NCBI GenBank assembly: GCA_035771165.1
Contig: JAWNZC010000119.1
Location: 124,001-188,000, forward strand
Source: Paragorgia papillata
Taxonomy: Eukaryota > Cnidaria > Anthozoa > Scleralcyonacea > Coralliidae
Length of the DNA stretch: 64,000 bases
Direction: 5' to 3'
Positions 22,219 to 34,100 of this stretch are shown here, piece after piece (the stretch's first letter is position 1; each line of letters starts with the position of its first letter). The notes beneath the pieces are model-generated. The model was given only the letters and a program-made list of their open reading frames with translations. It had not been told where the DNA came from and ran no database searches. The position numbers and the translations under genes are program-made.

Positions 22219-22292
22219 GGCCCAGCTGGGATTCGAACCCGCAACCTTTGGTTTACTAGTCCAATAATGCTCTACCAATTGAGTTACAGGTC
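22219..22292 (-). tRNA. tRNA-Thr(AGT)-like sequence, degenerate
   Basis: On the - strand, TAACTCAATTGG fits box A loosely, GGTTCGAATCC fits box B exactly, and the anticodon loop CTAGTAA gives anticodon AGT. The acceptor stem is poorly paired, so this is probably a tRNA-derived repeat unit and not a working gene. Confidence 0.55.
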
Positions 22293-22436
22293 AAGTTGGG
22301 AGCTGAAGGTCGAATGATAGTACTGTGGCTCAAAATCTTCATGTATGAAGACTGTTGTCTAGATATTGAAGAAACTAGTCTGTTTCAAAATATCAAATAG
22401 CCTAAATACTATCATTCGACCTTTAGCTCCCAACTT

Positions 22437-22508
22437 GACCTGTAGCTCAGTTGGTAGAGCGTCGGATTAGTAAACCAAAGGTCCCAGGTTCGAATTCCAG
22501 CCGGACCA
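22437..22508 (+). tRNA. tRNA-Thr(AGT)-like sequence
   Basis: TAGCTCAGTTGG (box A), GGTTCGAATTCC (box B with one extra base relative to consensus spacing) and anticodon loop TTAGTAA (AGT) are present. The acceptor pairs about 5 of 7. It is the mirror partner of 22219-22292, which argues for a repeat origin. Confidence 0.55.
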
Positions 22509-22873
22509 AGTAGAGTTTTCTCTACTTGTCTGGTATGGTTCATCACTTGGAGTAACACATTATTATTATTCTCCACCCGAGTTCACAGTCCCACAATAAT
22601 AATTTAAAAATTTAATTTATTCAGCTAGGGAATAATTTATTTGCTAAAATCCAGATGGTGAGAGCTTTTTTTGGGAATACATTGTAAATTACAAATGATA
22701 GTCTTGGTTTAAGTCACAAAATAATATTGACAACATAATTAGATTAATTCTGGGTGTTGTGTGTGACCAGCCAATGCCAGCCATCTTCACAGTGGAGGCA
22801 AAATGCAAAGGTTGAAATGCAAGGATCAAATCAACAAGTTCCAGCTAGAACTAACAAAAATACTCTTTCTATA

Positions 22874-23054
22874 GACCTTATTAAAAAATGGCCACCAAAT
22901 TAGAATTATTTTATGTTCATATAAATTAGCCCTTGACCTCATTTTAATTAAAGTAAAAATTATTTTGAAATTCACACATGAAAACGAGTTCATAAGGGCT
23001 AATTTATATGTATATAAAAGAATTTTAATTCGGCGACCATTTTTGAATAAGGTC
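22874..23054. mobile_element. MITE with TA duplication
   Basis: GACCTTATTAAAAAATGGCC and its near-inverse GGCGACCATTTTTGAATAAG bound a 181-bp palindromic element flanked by TA on both sides. Confidence 0.8.
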
Positions 23055-23189
23055 TATTATGGAGGTGATTTCCTCCCCAACATTATGCCAGCAATATTTT
23101 TTACCATCGTCAAAGTCTGAATATGCTAGGGAAATTGTTCACTTTTGTGTAAGTTGGTGCACATACTGAACACATATTGTTTGGATTCC

Positions 23190-23835
23190 CAATAGTTTTT
23201 ACAGTTGGTTTCATATTATGTAATTAATTGCTGTGGTGTGCTGTGAAGTTTGTTAGGAAGTTCATTCAGAACTTGGCAACTACAGTACATTGTCCATAAA
23301 ATTGTCGATTATCCAATCAAAATAAACACTCAAAGCTTGCAACTTCATTGGATAATTGACCATGGTTACAATGTACTTGCCAATTTCTTAATTAACTGCT
23401 CAACTTTCCAACACTTTACAGTTATAGTCAAAATGGATGTTCTCTTGTTAGTGACTTTGCAATATGGATACGCAACATTGCAATTTTGATTGATGGATTC
23501 CATCAGCAACCTGCAAACGCTTTATCACGATTCCTCAATGGGTTGCCCTAAAAAATCGTTTTAAATGCCAAACTTTGGATAATGTGAAATTCTACATAAA
23601 GTTAGAGCCATTACCTACAAATATAACATCACAACATCACATTATGTGTTGTTTGATGTTTAAAACCAATATTTTAAGCAACTCGTCGAGGAATCGTGAT
23701 GAAGCGTTTGCAAGTTGCTGATTGAATCTACCAATCAAAATTGCAATGTTGAGTATCAATATTGCAAAGTCGTATGCAAGAGAACATCCGGTTTGACTAT
23801 AAGTAATATGAAACCAACTGTGAAGACCATAGAAA
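23190..23835. mobile_element. Foldback, ACAGTCAAA-GGATGTTCT family, copy 2
   Basis: TACAGTTGGTTTCATATTA and inverse are the outer arms. The inner arms read AAATGGATGTTCTC and inverse. A smaller foldback at 23267-23392, centred on TTGCAACTTC, is nested in the left arm. Confidence 0.7.
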
Positions 23836-23980
23836 GCCTAAAAAGAGACTCCAGTCCAAAAAATAAATTACTTTTAAATGAAAGTCATTTTAAATGTCAA
23901 GTTCGAAAATGTTGATAGTTTCACAATAATTGCTCTCAAACACTGTGTACATTGAAGCAACTTTTATTTAAACATCTCAA

Positions 23981-24372
23981 AGTCATTAATAATTCATGAG
24001 ATAATCAGCCAATTACAATAGTTCATTGATTGATTGAAGTTGGATACTCCAGTAAAGCCCAAGATATTAGATGAAAACCAGTGTTCATCTAATTCTTAAG
24101 ATCTCAATTATCTATGCAAAATAAACAAGTTGCTGTAGGAATAAATTTTACACACACCGTGAATAAAATCTCATGAGGGTTTATTTTAATTGTATTTTTC
24201 AATTGAAATCGCTCGATTGAGATGACATATCAACAACTCATTTATCGTGTTTCATCAGGGGAATCCAAACACTCAAACACAATAAAACCACTCGGCCTTC
24301 AGCCTCGTGCTTTCATCATGTTTTCTCGTGTTTGGATCCCCTGATGAAACACTCAAACTCGTTGTTGATATA
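23981..24372. mobile_element. CATTAATAATTCATGAG motif and CTCG-apex foldback
   Basis: The dispersed motif at 23986 is followed at 24230-24372 by a palindrome with arms AACTCATTTATCGTGTTTCA and apex CACTCGGCCTTCAGCCTCGTG. Confidence 0.7.
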
Positions 24373-24440
24373 TTACATATATTCATTTTTTGACTGAAGT
24401 GTTCCTTTACGAGCCTTCCAAACTAGGTTTATTACAAACT

Positions 24441-24858
24441 AGGGTATTGGCAATACAAATTAAGTTTGTTTAATTCGAAAGAACTCGTGAAATTGTAATA
24501 GAAGATCTTTTACAACTTTTTCGTATCTTTCTTCGTTTGCGAGATATTTCAATTTGTTTAATATGTAAATGAGATAGGCTCTGACATCAGGAGCAGGGAT
24601 GAAATGTTCAGTGTCACAAGGCGTTTTTACGTGTACAGTTTCAAGTGATTTCGTTGAACAAATTTAGAGATATAACTGATTTTGCTAAGTGTGAAAATAC
24701 TGTACCCTGCTCCCGACGTCAGACACCATCTCATTTACATATTAAACAAATTGAAATATCTTGAAAACGAAGAAAGATACGAAAAAATTGTAAAAGAACT
24801 TGTATTACAATTTTATGAGTTCTTTCAAATTAGACAAACTTAATTTTTGTTGCCATTA
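24441..24858. mobile_element. Foldback of about 420 bp, TTGGCAATACAAATTAAG family
   Basis: TATTGGCAATACAAATTAAG is answered by CTTAATTTTTGTTGCCATTA. The arms pair through CGTATCTTTCTTCGTTT and CTGACGTCGGGAGCAGGG-type sequence. A second, interrupted copy is at 51155-51955. It lies just downstream of Rab8 exon 7. Confidence 0.82.
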
Positions 24859-25082
24859 ACTATGCTAATTTAGGAAATGCATCGAGATAATTACAGAAAA
24901 AAAATACATGTACAGTACATTATGACTTGCTTCATTTTGATTTTGCAATGTTTGAGTTTTTTAACTCCTTTTCGCTCATACATATAAACTGTATTTCTCG
25001 AGGGTTGATCTGTTAATTGTTTTCTAATTACATCAACCAGCTGTAGTATATACCCAATCGACACCCATAACACCACCATGTT

Positions 25083-25169
25083 CTATAGCAGTGTACAAGA
25101 CCACCCTCGTTTCTGTTGTTTCGGTTGGCTCGTTACTTTGACGCTTCCCGTGGTTCTATTTGCATCTTC
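25083..25169 (-). CDS. Rab8: Rab8 exon 7 (hypervariable tail and CTLL)
   Basis: The acceptor CTTTAG is followed by 28 codons, [12 protein letters not shown] through [12 protein letters not shown], then TAG. The basic stretch before the cysteine is usual for Rab8 membrane targeting. Confidence 0.93.
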   Translation of the reverse strand, partial: EDANRTTGSVKVTSQPKQQKRGWSCTLL

Positions 25170-28100
25170 CTAAAGTTTCAAAGAAATTCAAAATTAAGAG
25201 ACTATGTTACGCTTTTTTTTTTAGCCTTAATTGTCTCAAGTTGATATTTTCAGCTGCAAACTTCAAAATTAAAGCTGACATTAATTATTATTATATAGCA
25301 TGCTATCGGATATGAGCTTTTGCGTAATCTGATTGGTTCCCTACTACCAGGCCATCAGCTCATATCCTGCTAGTAGAGGAAAAACAAGATGGCGGCATGT
25401 TTTTTTAAACTGCCGAAAAGAGTTGAAATTGACGGATTTTTATACAGAAAAGCATCAACACCCTCAAACCAATGTATAAAAAAAAACATTGTGTAAAAAT
25501 ACATTAACAAATACACAATTTAGCATGTTAAATGGTAAATTCACCTAAAAATTACGTCTTTTTACTTAAAAAACCCGACTAAATTAACGGGTTGATATTA
25601 ATTTGTTGCGAAACAAAGAAACTCACGGTTAAAATCAAGCTTACAACACACATTTCGTAGGAGATCACCAGTAAAGAGACTTTTTTTATTTAGATAAGCA
25701 TTTGGAGTAGTAAAAAGCATGCTCTTTTTCAAAAACAACCAACTAAGTAATTTAGTTTCACTGCCGAAGGTGTTTCAGTTTCATTTTTGCATGAAATCAA
25801 AACCTTTTTCACGACAGCAACGCTAATATAAACAACTGACCCACCTTTTGACTTCATAAAGGTACCTTTTAATCTTTTTTTGTTGATCTGCTCAACACAT
25901 TTTTTGCCTCTCGAGCAACATTTATACAACATTTCGAAGCTGTTTACCGAACAGCTCAGTGAGAAACTCTATGTGAATGCATCATTACGCATGGCGGAAG
26001 TATTAGTTGCCTATGCCGGACGTTTGTTGTTTCAAATATTTCGCTGTAATTTTGTCTCTTGTACAGTGCTTGGCTATATAATAAAACAGTTATACCATGA
26101 GCTCGAGTTGTATACGAACTAACAGCCAACTCGGCGAAGCGCCTCGTTGGCTATGAGCTCATATACGACTCGAGCTCATGGTATAACTGTTAATTACTCA
26201 GGCTACCTGTAGTAGGTCGAGTTTAGGTTTCAGCTCGTTTTTTCTTCTTTTTTTTGGGTGTCACGACTTTCCATTTTTGCACATTTTACTTCCGCTACTA
26301 TTCCTACTTCCGGTGAGTTGTTAGCCGTGTGACTGAGTGAGGCATGTTGTAAGTTCTTTGCTGCTTTTGGAGTTGGACAAAAAGTTGAATAGCTTTGCCT
26401 TTTGATCAAGGTGTTCTTGCACGTTGTTGGTAGATTTTGAAACTCACTGACTGACTTTGTAGTTTACTTAACAGTGATGTGACTGACAACACCTTGATCG
26501 TAAGTATGTTCATCTCTGTGAACACCTCTGAATGTTCACTATTCAATCTGATCTCAGTGCTTTCAATGAATAAAATACGCCAGCGCGATGGATCGCGCTC
26601 GCCAGAGCAGATTTCACAACTCGGCAGCGCGATTTGGTTTTTCTTGAAAAACAGTGCCGGTTTATGTTGATGACTTCCTGTTACATTTCCTGGGTCAATT
26701 TTAACAGTCTATTATCATAAAAATGAACTTCAAACCAATGTTTTAAGTGTCATTTGTGGTTTTCATCTGCACAACTAGCATAAAGTTTGAGATTTTGTAG
26801 TGTTTATCCCGATATTGCCGCGCCGGATGCAGCGGACGTCCCCGTGAGCAAACGAACGCTATTTTGCATTTTCGCCGATTTCGGCTAGTCTTTTAATAAT
26901 ACGAATATCAATTAAACAATATGCAGCAAGACAATACAGTACGTCACTGGAGAGTGCAGTTAGCCTGCCACTAGAAACAAACTAAAAATATTTAATATCT
27001 AAACCCGTTAATTTAATAAAACCAAGAACAATTTATCTCCCTGTGATGCCATAATTCGTAAATATGCGTGCATAAAGTTGTTCAAAACCACGCCGCCGGT
27101 TTATTGATTTGTTTTTATAAGCTAGACTGTATACTCCTGCACAGAGTAAACATGAGATATTCCATTATTTTCATATTATATACAACTGAGCATTTATTTA
27201 CTCCATTTCTAGGCAGTGGAAGATAATCTGCGAGCGCATTTTATGACAAATTACTTATCTGCCAGCGCGATCAATCGCGCTGGCAGAACGAACTTGGGAG
27301 CGTGTGGGCGAGCGCGATCGCGCTCGCCTCATTGAAAGCACTGGATCTCGGCCCACTCCCACCTTGATCAGAGGATCTCTACTTTGCTAGTAGCCTGAGT
27401 GAACATCTGACACAGGCGTCTTGTTTGATTATAAAATATGAGTCACCTAAAACTATGAAGGATGTCTCAAGCTTTACATATAAGACCAAGTTTTTACACA
27501 AATTGACCTATTATAAACTTGATTGCTGTCTGGCCACCAAAAATCAAGATATCACATTTGCAATTTCTTTCAATAATTTCATGAAAATACATTACAATAC
27601 ATTTACCAATTTCTTGTCCATTTTCCCTTTAATATCTCGAGCTAAGGCGAAGAAAGCTTCCTCCACATTAATACTTGCTTTTGCACTGGTCTCCATAAAT
27701 TTAATACCATATTCCACGGCCAGCTAGAGCAGAAAACAAAACAACACATTGGTGAATCAAGAAAATTCTTCAAGAACTGTCAGTTGGTTGTTTCTCCAGA
27801 TTTTCCTCCCTCTAGGCTGAGGCGGTTTAAAAAAACAAAACGAAACCAAAAACCGTCACGAAAAAAACGGTAAAACCGACCTTCTGCATTAATTAAATTA
27901 TTGTGAAATAAAAAAAACCAAATCAAACCAACATGTGTGTTTACTTTATGAAGCAATAAATAAATATATTGTAGCAACCAACATTGATTATTTACAATTA
28001 GTTAAAGTTTTATATTATATCAAAATGTAAAATTCTAGGCGCTTAATACAAGTGCCTTTTTGTTTACAAATTCTCAGCCAAAAAAAAACAAGCATGTCAA

Positions 28101-31100
28101 CCTTTTCAGGATTTAACCGCGCTCGTGCTGGAGTGCTTACAAGTTCTGCCTTGCTGAACAGTCGCTCTGATGGTGAGCTAGAAGCTTGAACAGCGAGGTA
28201 TCTTTTAGCAAGCTGACTGGCAACGAAATGAACTTGAACTTTCGCTTCTCACCATTTCAATGGATTTTCATTTCCGTCGATAACTGGATATGTGACGTAT
28301 CTTTCAATTTCTGCGGACAAACGATCGCGCGGTGACTGGGCTGCCGATGAGAAGCTTTTGGCTTCTTTAAACTGGTCAATGCTCCAAGGCTCAACTTCTT
28401 CACCTTCTTCGCTGGCGGTTCTGGAGTTGGAGAAGCATCATTCACTTCTTCATGGGATAGGAGAAAAACAGCTTGTGGCAGCAGTTCTTCTTTCACCACG
28501 TGAAATTCTGACGGCTTAAGCTTATCCTCTTCGTCGTCCAACTCGCCCGTTGTGAGGAAATCAGTTTTATAAGTTAAACTGAAAAACTTTGAATCGGTTT
28601 TTCCGGTTTTCCACCGTGAAAGAAACCGGAAAACCGGTCTCAAAACAAAAGCGATCTTTTCCGGTTAACCGCCTCAGCCTACCTGCCTCTGTAAAATCAA
28701 TACCTACATCTTAGCTGTGATCCGTGGTCTGAACTGTGTCGTATGGCGGTTTTCCTCCGATGTTGCTCTTGGAGGAAAACCGAAAAAATCGAAAAATCGA
28801 AAGAAAAATCGGTATTTCAATAAAATCGAATCATACTTACACAGGTTTTTGTTGCGTTTACACACGGAATTGACGGGAAAACGACTGAAGAGATTTGCGC
28901 CTTCGAAATACCGTACGTTTATTGCCAGGTATGATCTCCGATATAAGAACGGAAATTACGGAAAGGCTTGAACGCATAAGGGATCAAACGAAGATGAATT
29001 TTGATTGGCTCAAATGAAGGCGAACCTCTGCGAAGACAGGTCTAAAGTAAAATTGGTGTATGACTCATAAACAGTCGGAGCGTAACATGAATAATTAACC
29101 AATTTTCGCTTTCAATGTTATATCGCGTATATTTTCTGACTCGTGCTCTTTCAGCTTTGCCTTTTTAAGTAACCGTTCGTTGAAACTTGGAATACTTTGT
29201 TACGCTGTCCGAAACTGTTGGTTACTGGTAACATTTCTCTGCCAAAATGAGCCAAAGTGCTGTTTGGCATTTCTTCAAGAAAGCCGAAAAACCGGACGAT
29301 TCTCCTGAATGTAAAATTTGCACGCGGTCCGTAAAAAAACAAGGGAGGCAATACATCGAATTTGATGCAGCATCTTAGAAGAATCCATCCTACCCAATAT
29401 GCCACGATGACGCCGCCGGGACGAAAGGCAGCAGTGAGTCGGCCGACGAACGCTAGCAACGCGGCTTCATCCGAAATGCCGCCTACAGTGAAGAGCCTCT
29501 TCGCCAGCAACGCGCCATTGACACCAGGAAATAAGCGTCACGAAGCCAAAAAAAAATCGGTTCACTCGTTTAACTCGCCTCACCCTAGTCCTTTATCTTT
29601 TAAATCATCAGTTACCGTACTTACTTGTTCACCTTTTGTTTTCGACACTTGTCTCCTGTCGTCCATGTCACATTTGTTGCCCAGAACCATTTTCTCAACA
29701 TCCGACGATGCATGCTGCAAAAAATGTAATACATGTACCAATTTAAAACACACACACACACACTACAACTACCATCAATTGCATCTAATGATGGACACCG
29801 TTGATAAAAAAACATTGGCTGAAGGTTCCCTCTTTGATGAGTAAAATAGTCTGCAGGGTAAAATAGGCAGTGTTTTAGATAGAGCAAAGTGAAAAGATGG
29901 TAAACTGCTGAGAATAGTTTTAATAACGAAATACTGATGTTTCAAGCAGAGTCCTTCATCAGAGTAAAAACTAGAGTGCTGTGTAGGCAGTGTTTTAGAT
30001 AGAGCAAAGTGAAAAGATGGTAAACTGCTGAGAATAGTTTTAATAACGAAATACCGACGTTTCAAGCAGAGCTCTTCATCAGAGTAAAAACTAGAGTGCT
30101 GTGTAGGCAGTGTTTTAGATAAAGCAAGGTAAAAAGATGGTAAACTGCTGAGAATAGTTTTAATAACGAAATACTGACGTTTCAAGCAGAGTCCTTCATC
30201 AGAGTAAAAACTAGAGTGTTGTGTAGGCAGTGTTTTAGATAGAACAAAGTGAAAAGATGGTAAACTGCTGAGAATAGTTTTAATAACGAAATACTGACGT
30301 TTCAAGCAGAGCTCTTCATCAGAGTAAAATGTAAAAGGGCTCAGATCAAAATACCAATACATATATTTCATTAAAACTATTCTCAACAGTTCACCACCTT
30401 TTCACTTTGCTGAAATGTACAGTAATATATATAGTTATTATTAGCCCAGGGTCCGAATTAGCGCTGAAAAACAGCTTCGCAATTTTTTTGAAAGATCTCT
30501 CGTTAGAATACACATTTTAGGCCCCCCCTGAGAATAGGAATTTTCAGAACGTACCAAAAGCGAATGTGCATGCAGTGATTTTGCGCTGGATAATTAACAG
30601 ACCTTTTCGTAAGGAAAACTGCAAGTATGCGGTAATTCGCGCGCGTAAAACGCGTAAATAACTTTGCGCATGTGAATCGCACGTGTGTTAAAACTGATCA
30701 GTTATGGCACGGCATTATGAACGGCAGAGCTAACTTTTATATTCTCTACACATCTGTGTTGTTCTTTTTTAAACGAAAAGAAAGCTGTGTTGCTTGATAT
30801 CCGTTGTAAGACCTTGCGTTACATTGCGAGACCTCATGACATTACGTTGTGAGACGTTATACGTTACGTTGTGAGACATTACATTGCGAGATATATACGT
30901 TCGTTGTGAAACCTTACGTTACGTTGTGAGATCTTGCGTTACGTTGTGAGATCTTGCGTTACGTTGTGAAACCTTACGTTACGTTGTGAGATCTTGCGTT
31001 ACATTGTGAAACCTTACGTTACGTTGTGAGACCTTACGTTACGTTGTGAGACCTTACGTTACGTTGTGAGACCTTACGTTACATTGTGAGACCTTACGTT

Positions 31101-34100
31101 CCATTGTGAGACCTTACGTTACGTTGTGAGACCTTACGTTACATTGCGAGACCTTACGTTACGTTGTGAGACCTTACGTTACGTTGTGAGACCTTACGTT
31201 ACATTGTGTACCTTACCTTACGTTGTGAGATCTTGCGTTACGTTGTGAAACTTTACGTTACATTGTGAGACCTTGCGTTACGTTGTGAAACTTTACGTTA
31301 CATTGTGAGACCTTGCGTTACGTTGTGAAACTTTACGTTACATTGTGAGACCTTGCGTTACGTTGTGAAACTTTACGTTACATTGCGAGACCTTGCGTTA
31401 CGTTGTGAAACTTTACGTTACATTGTGAGACCTTGCGTTACGTTGTGAAACTTTACGTTACGTTGTGAGATCTTAGGTTAAGCCGGTTTCCCACTGGCGA
31501 ATTTTGTCGCGCGAAGCGACCTTTTTCTTTTGTCTTATAAAGCTTTTGAGTGGAACTAATTAGAAATCTATTCCAATCTATTCAATTTTGACAATAGAAA
31601 TGTCGCCTCGTGTGACTAAATTCTCCAGTGGAAAACCGGTTTTACGTTGTGAGATGTGACATTGCTGAAACTTCCACACATTTTCAAATGAACAATTGAA
31701 CATGGCTTTTCACACCTGCGATTTAAACTTGTCTCCAAGCGTCTAAATATCCAGCGATTGATTGAATTCTTGTCGAAAACTCCTCGCAGACAGAACATCT
31801 TAATTTCTCAACCTTTTTACCATTTCCACTAAACCTTTTTACAGCATTAAGCCCTAATCAAACGGGAACGCAAGTCATCGCAAGTTGGCAGTCAGAATTT
31901 CTGTGGCGGTCGTTCGAACACCCAAATTAACAAAATAAAGGTTTCATGAGTGTTTTAAACAAGCTTTAACTTTGTCACGGTACATAATATTTTCGGGAAA
32001 TTATTCACAGCGGCTGGCTGAGATAGCGTGACTGCCAACTTGCGATGACTTGCGTTCTCGTTTGATTAGGGATTTAAGGTAACGTTCAAATCACATTCCT
32101 ACTTTTCACGTTTAGCCATATCAAATACACCTGAGACGCAAGCTATACAGCTTTAAACAGCAAGCCGAATGACCAAACCATGAAATGGTGTTATCACGTT
32201 TGAAGTGTGATCTTTTTTGACATGCGAGATGACAGCTGCAAAGCCGAAACTTCCCGAAACTCAAAGGCAAGACTTCGTGCGTATATCTGGCCTGGTGATT
32301 TGGTGACGCGCGTGACACAGCGATTTCGCGAAATATATAAAAAAACAACAGAACAGCATCGCTAAATGAGCTTTGCAGCCTTCAGAAAAATTGCTTCGCA
32401 GATTTTCGCAATTTGCGAATTCGGACTTTGGTCTGGTGTTAGACAGAGTAAAACAATAAAGGGGTCGTTTCTGGCCAGCTCAGGCAGGAATGGGTTAATC
32501 ACTTGTTAACTCATTGCTGCCTAGGATGTCTGAGGGTTCTCTCTTTGAGGAGCAAAATCATCTGGTGTTAGACAGAATAAAACAATAAAGGAACCATTTT
32601 TAACCAGCTCAGGCAAGAATGGGTTAATCACTTGTTAACTCATTGCTGCCTAGGATGTCTGAGGGTTCTCTCTTTGATGAGTAAAATCATCTGGTGTTAG
32701 ACAGAGTAAAACAATAAAGGGATCATTTTTGACCAGCTCAGACAGGAATGGGTTAATCACTTGTTAACTCATTGCTGCCTAGGATGTCTGAGGGTTCTCT
32801 CTTTGATGAGTAAAATCATCTGGTGTTAGACAGAGTAAAACAATAAAAGGATCATTTTTGACCAGCTCAGGCAGGAATGGGTTAACCACTTCTTAACTCA
32901 TTGCTGCCTAGGATGTCTGAGGGTTCTCTCTTTGATGAGTAAAATCATCTGGTGCTAGACAGAGTAAAACAATAAAGGAACCATTTTTGACCAGCTCAGG
33001 CAGGAATGGATTAATCACTTGTTAACTCATTGCTGTCTAGGATGTCTGAGGGTTCTCTCTTTGATGAGTAAAATCATCTGGTGTTAGACAGAGTAAAACA
33101 ATAAAGGGACCATTTCAGCCAGCTCAGCCAGGAATGGGTTAATCACTTTTAACTCATTGCTGCCTAGGATGTCTGAGGGTTCTCTCTTTGATGAGTAAAA
33201 TCATCTGCATGGTGTAGGACACAGTAGAACAATAAAGGGGTCGTTTTTGGATCACTTGTTAACTCATTGCTGCCTAGGATGCCTGAAGGTTCTCTCTTTG
33301 ATGAGTAAAATCACCTGGTATTAGAATAAAACAATAAAGGAACCATTTTTGGTCAGCTCAGGCAGGAATGGGTTAATCACTTGTTAATTCATTGCTGCCT
33401 AGGATGTCTGAGGGTTCTCTCTTTGATGAGTAAAATCATCTGGTGTTAGACAGAGTAAAACAATAAAGGGACCATTTTTGACCAACTCAGGCAGGAATGG
33501 GTTAATCACTTTTAACTCATTGCTGCCTAGGATGTCTGAGGGTTCTCTTTTTGATGAGTAAAATCATCTGGTGTTAGACACAGTAAAAGAATAAAGGAAC
33601 CATTTTTGACCAGCTGAGGCAGGAATGGGTTAATCACTTGTTAACTCATTGCTGCCTAGGATGGCTGAGGGTTCTCTCTTTGATGAGTAAAATCATCTGG
33701 TGTTAGACAGAGTAAAAGGGGTTATTTTTAGCCTGCTCTGACAAGAATAGATTCTAACTTACTTCTTCGATATTTCTTATCCAATTCTTGATATTATCAA
33801 ACGACTTTTCATTTGTGATGTCGTACACTAACATTATTCCCTGTTTAAATAGAAATTAAAAATACAGTTCAACGAATCGAGACTGAAGTCTCTATCAAAA
33901 TAATATGCCATACATATACAAATTATAAATTGCAATTACAACTAGTGCGCTGCCAAACCACCAAAACTCTCTGACAAACAACCTTCACAGAACAAAACCA
34001 AACATAGGTTTCAAGTTTTCAAGATTTTAAAGCTTGGCATGGTGATGTACAGTATGTTAATGTAATAAAACAAAATGTTTGTGATTATACACACCATGTT

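Larger units (their letters stand above)
22170..22557. mobile_element. Foldback carrying two divergent tRNA-Thr-like units
   Basis: Outer arms GTTACTCTGGATGATGAACC and inverse lead into an AAGTAGAGAAAACTCTACTT hairpin. Each arm then carries one tRNA-like sequence pointing away from, or toward, the element ends in mirror fashion. The centre contains TCGAATGATAGTA and inverse. Confidence 0.85.
30447..32430. mobile_element. 2-kb hAT-like element with an internal minisatellite
   Basis: CAGGGTCCGAATTAGCG at the left and TTTGCGAATTCGGACTTTG at the right resemble hAT termini like those at 36962. No flanking duplication is visible because a satellite abuts the right end. It contains the 20-bp array and two small MITEs, and no transposase. 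Confidence 0.55.

Noticed and set aside
28292..28519. 75-codon + strand frame
   Set aside because: It is antisense to the hAT transposase remnant, whose - strand frames carry recognisable motifs.
28717..28971. 84-codon basic frame in Rab8 intron 5
   Set aside because: No domain, no splice partners, and lysine-rich composition reflects A-rich sequence.
29775..30386. 203-codon frame and similar frames at 34950, 35306, 57357 and 57979
   Set aside because: All are translations of the 120-bp satellite ([12 protein letters not shown] motif repeated). The unit appears in both orientations in non-genic context.
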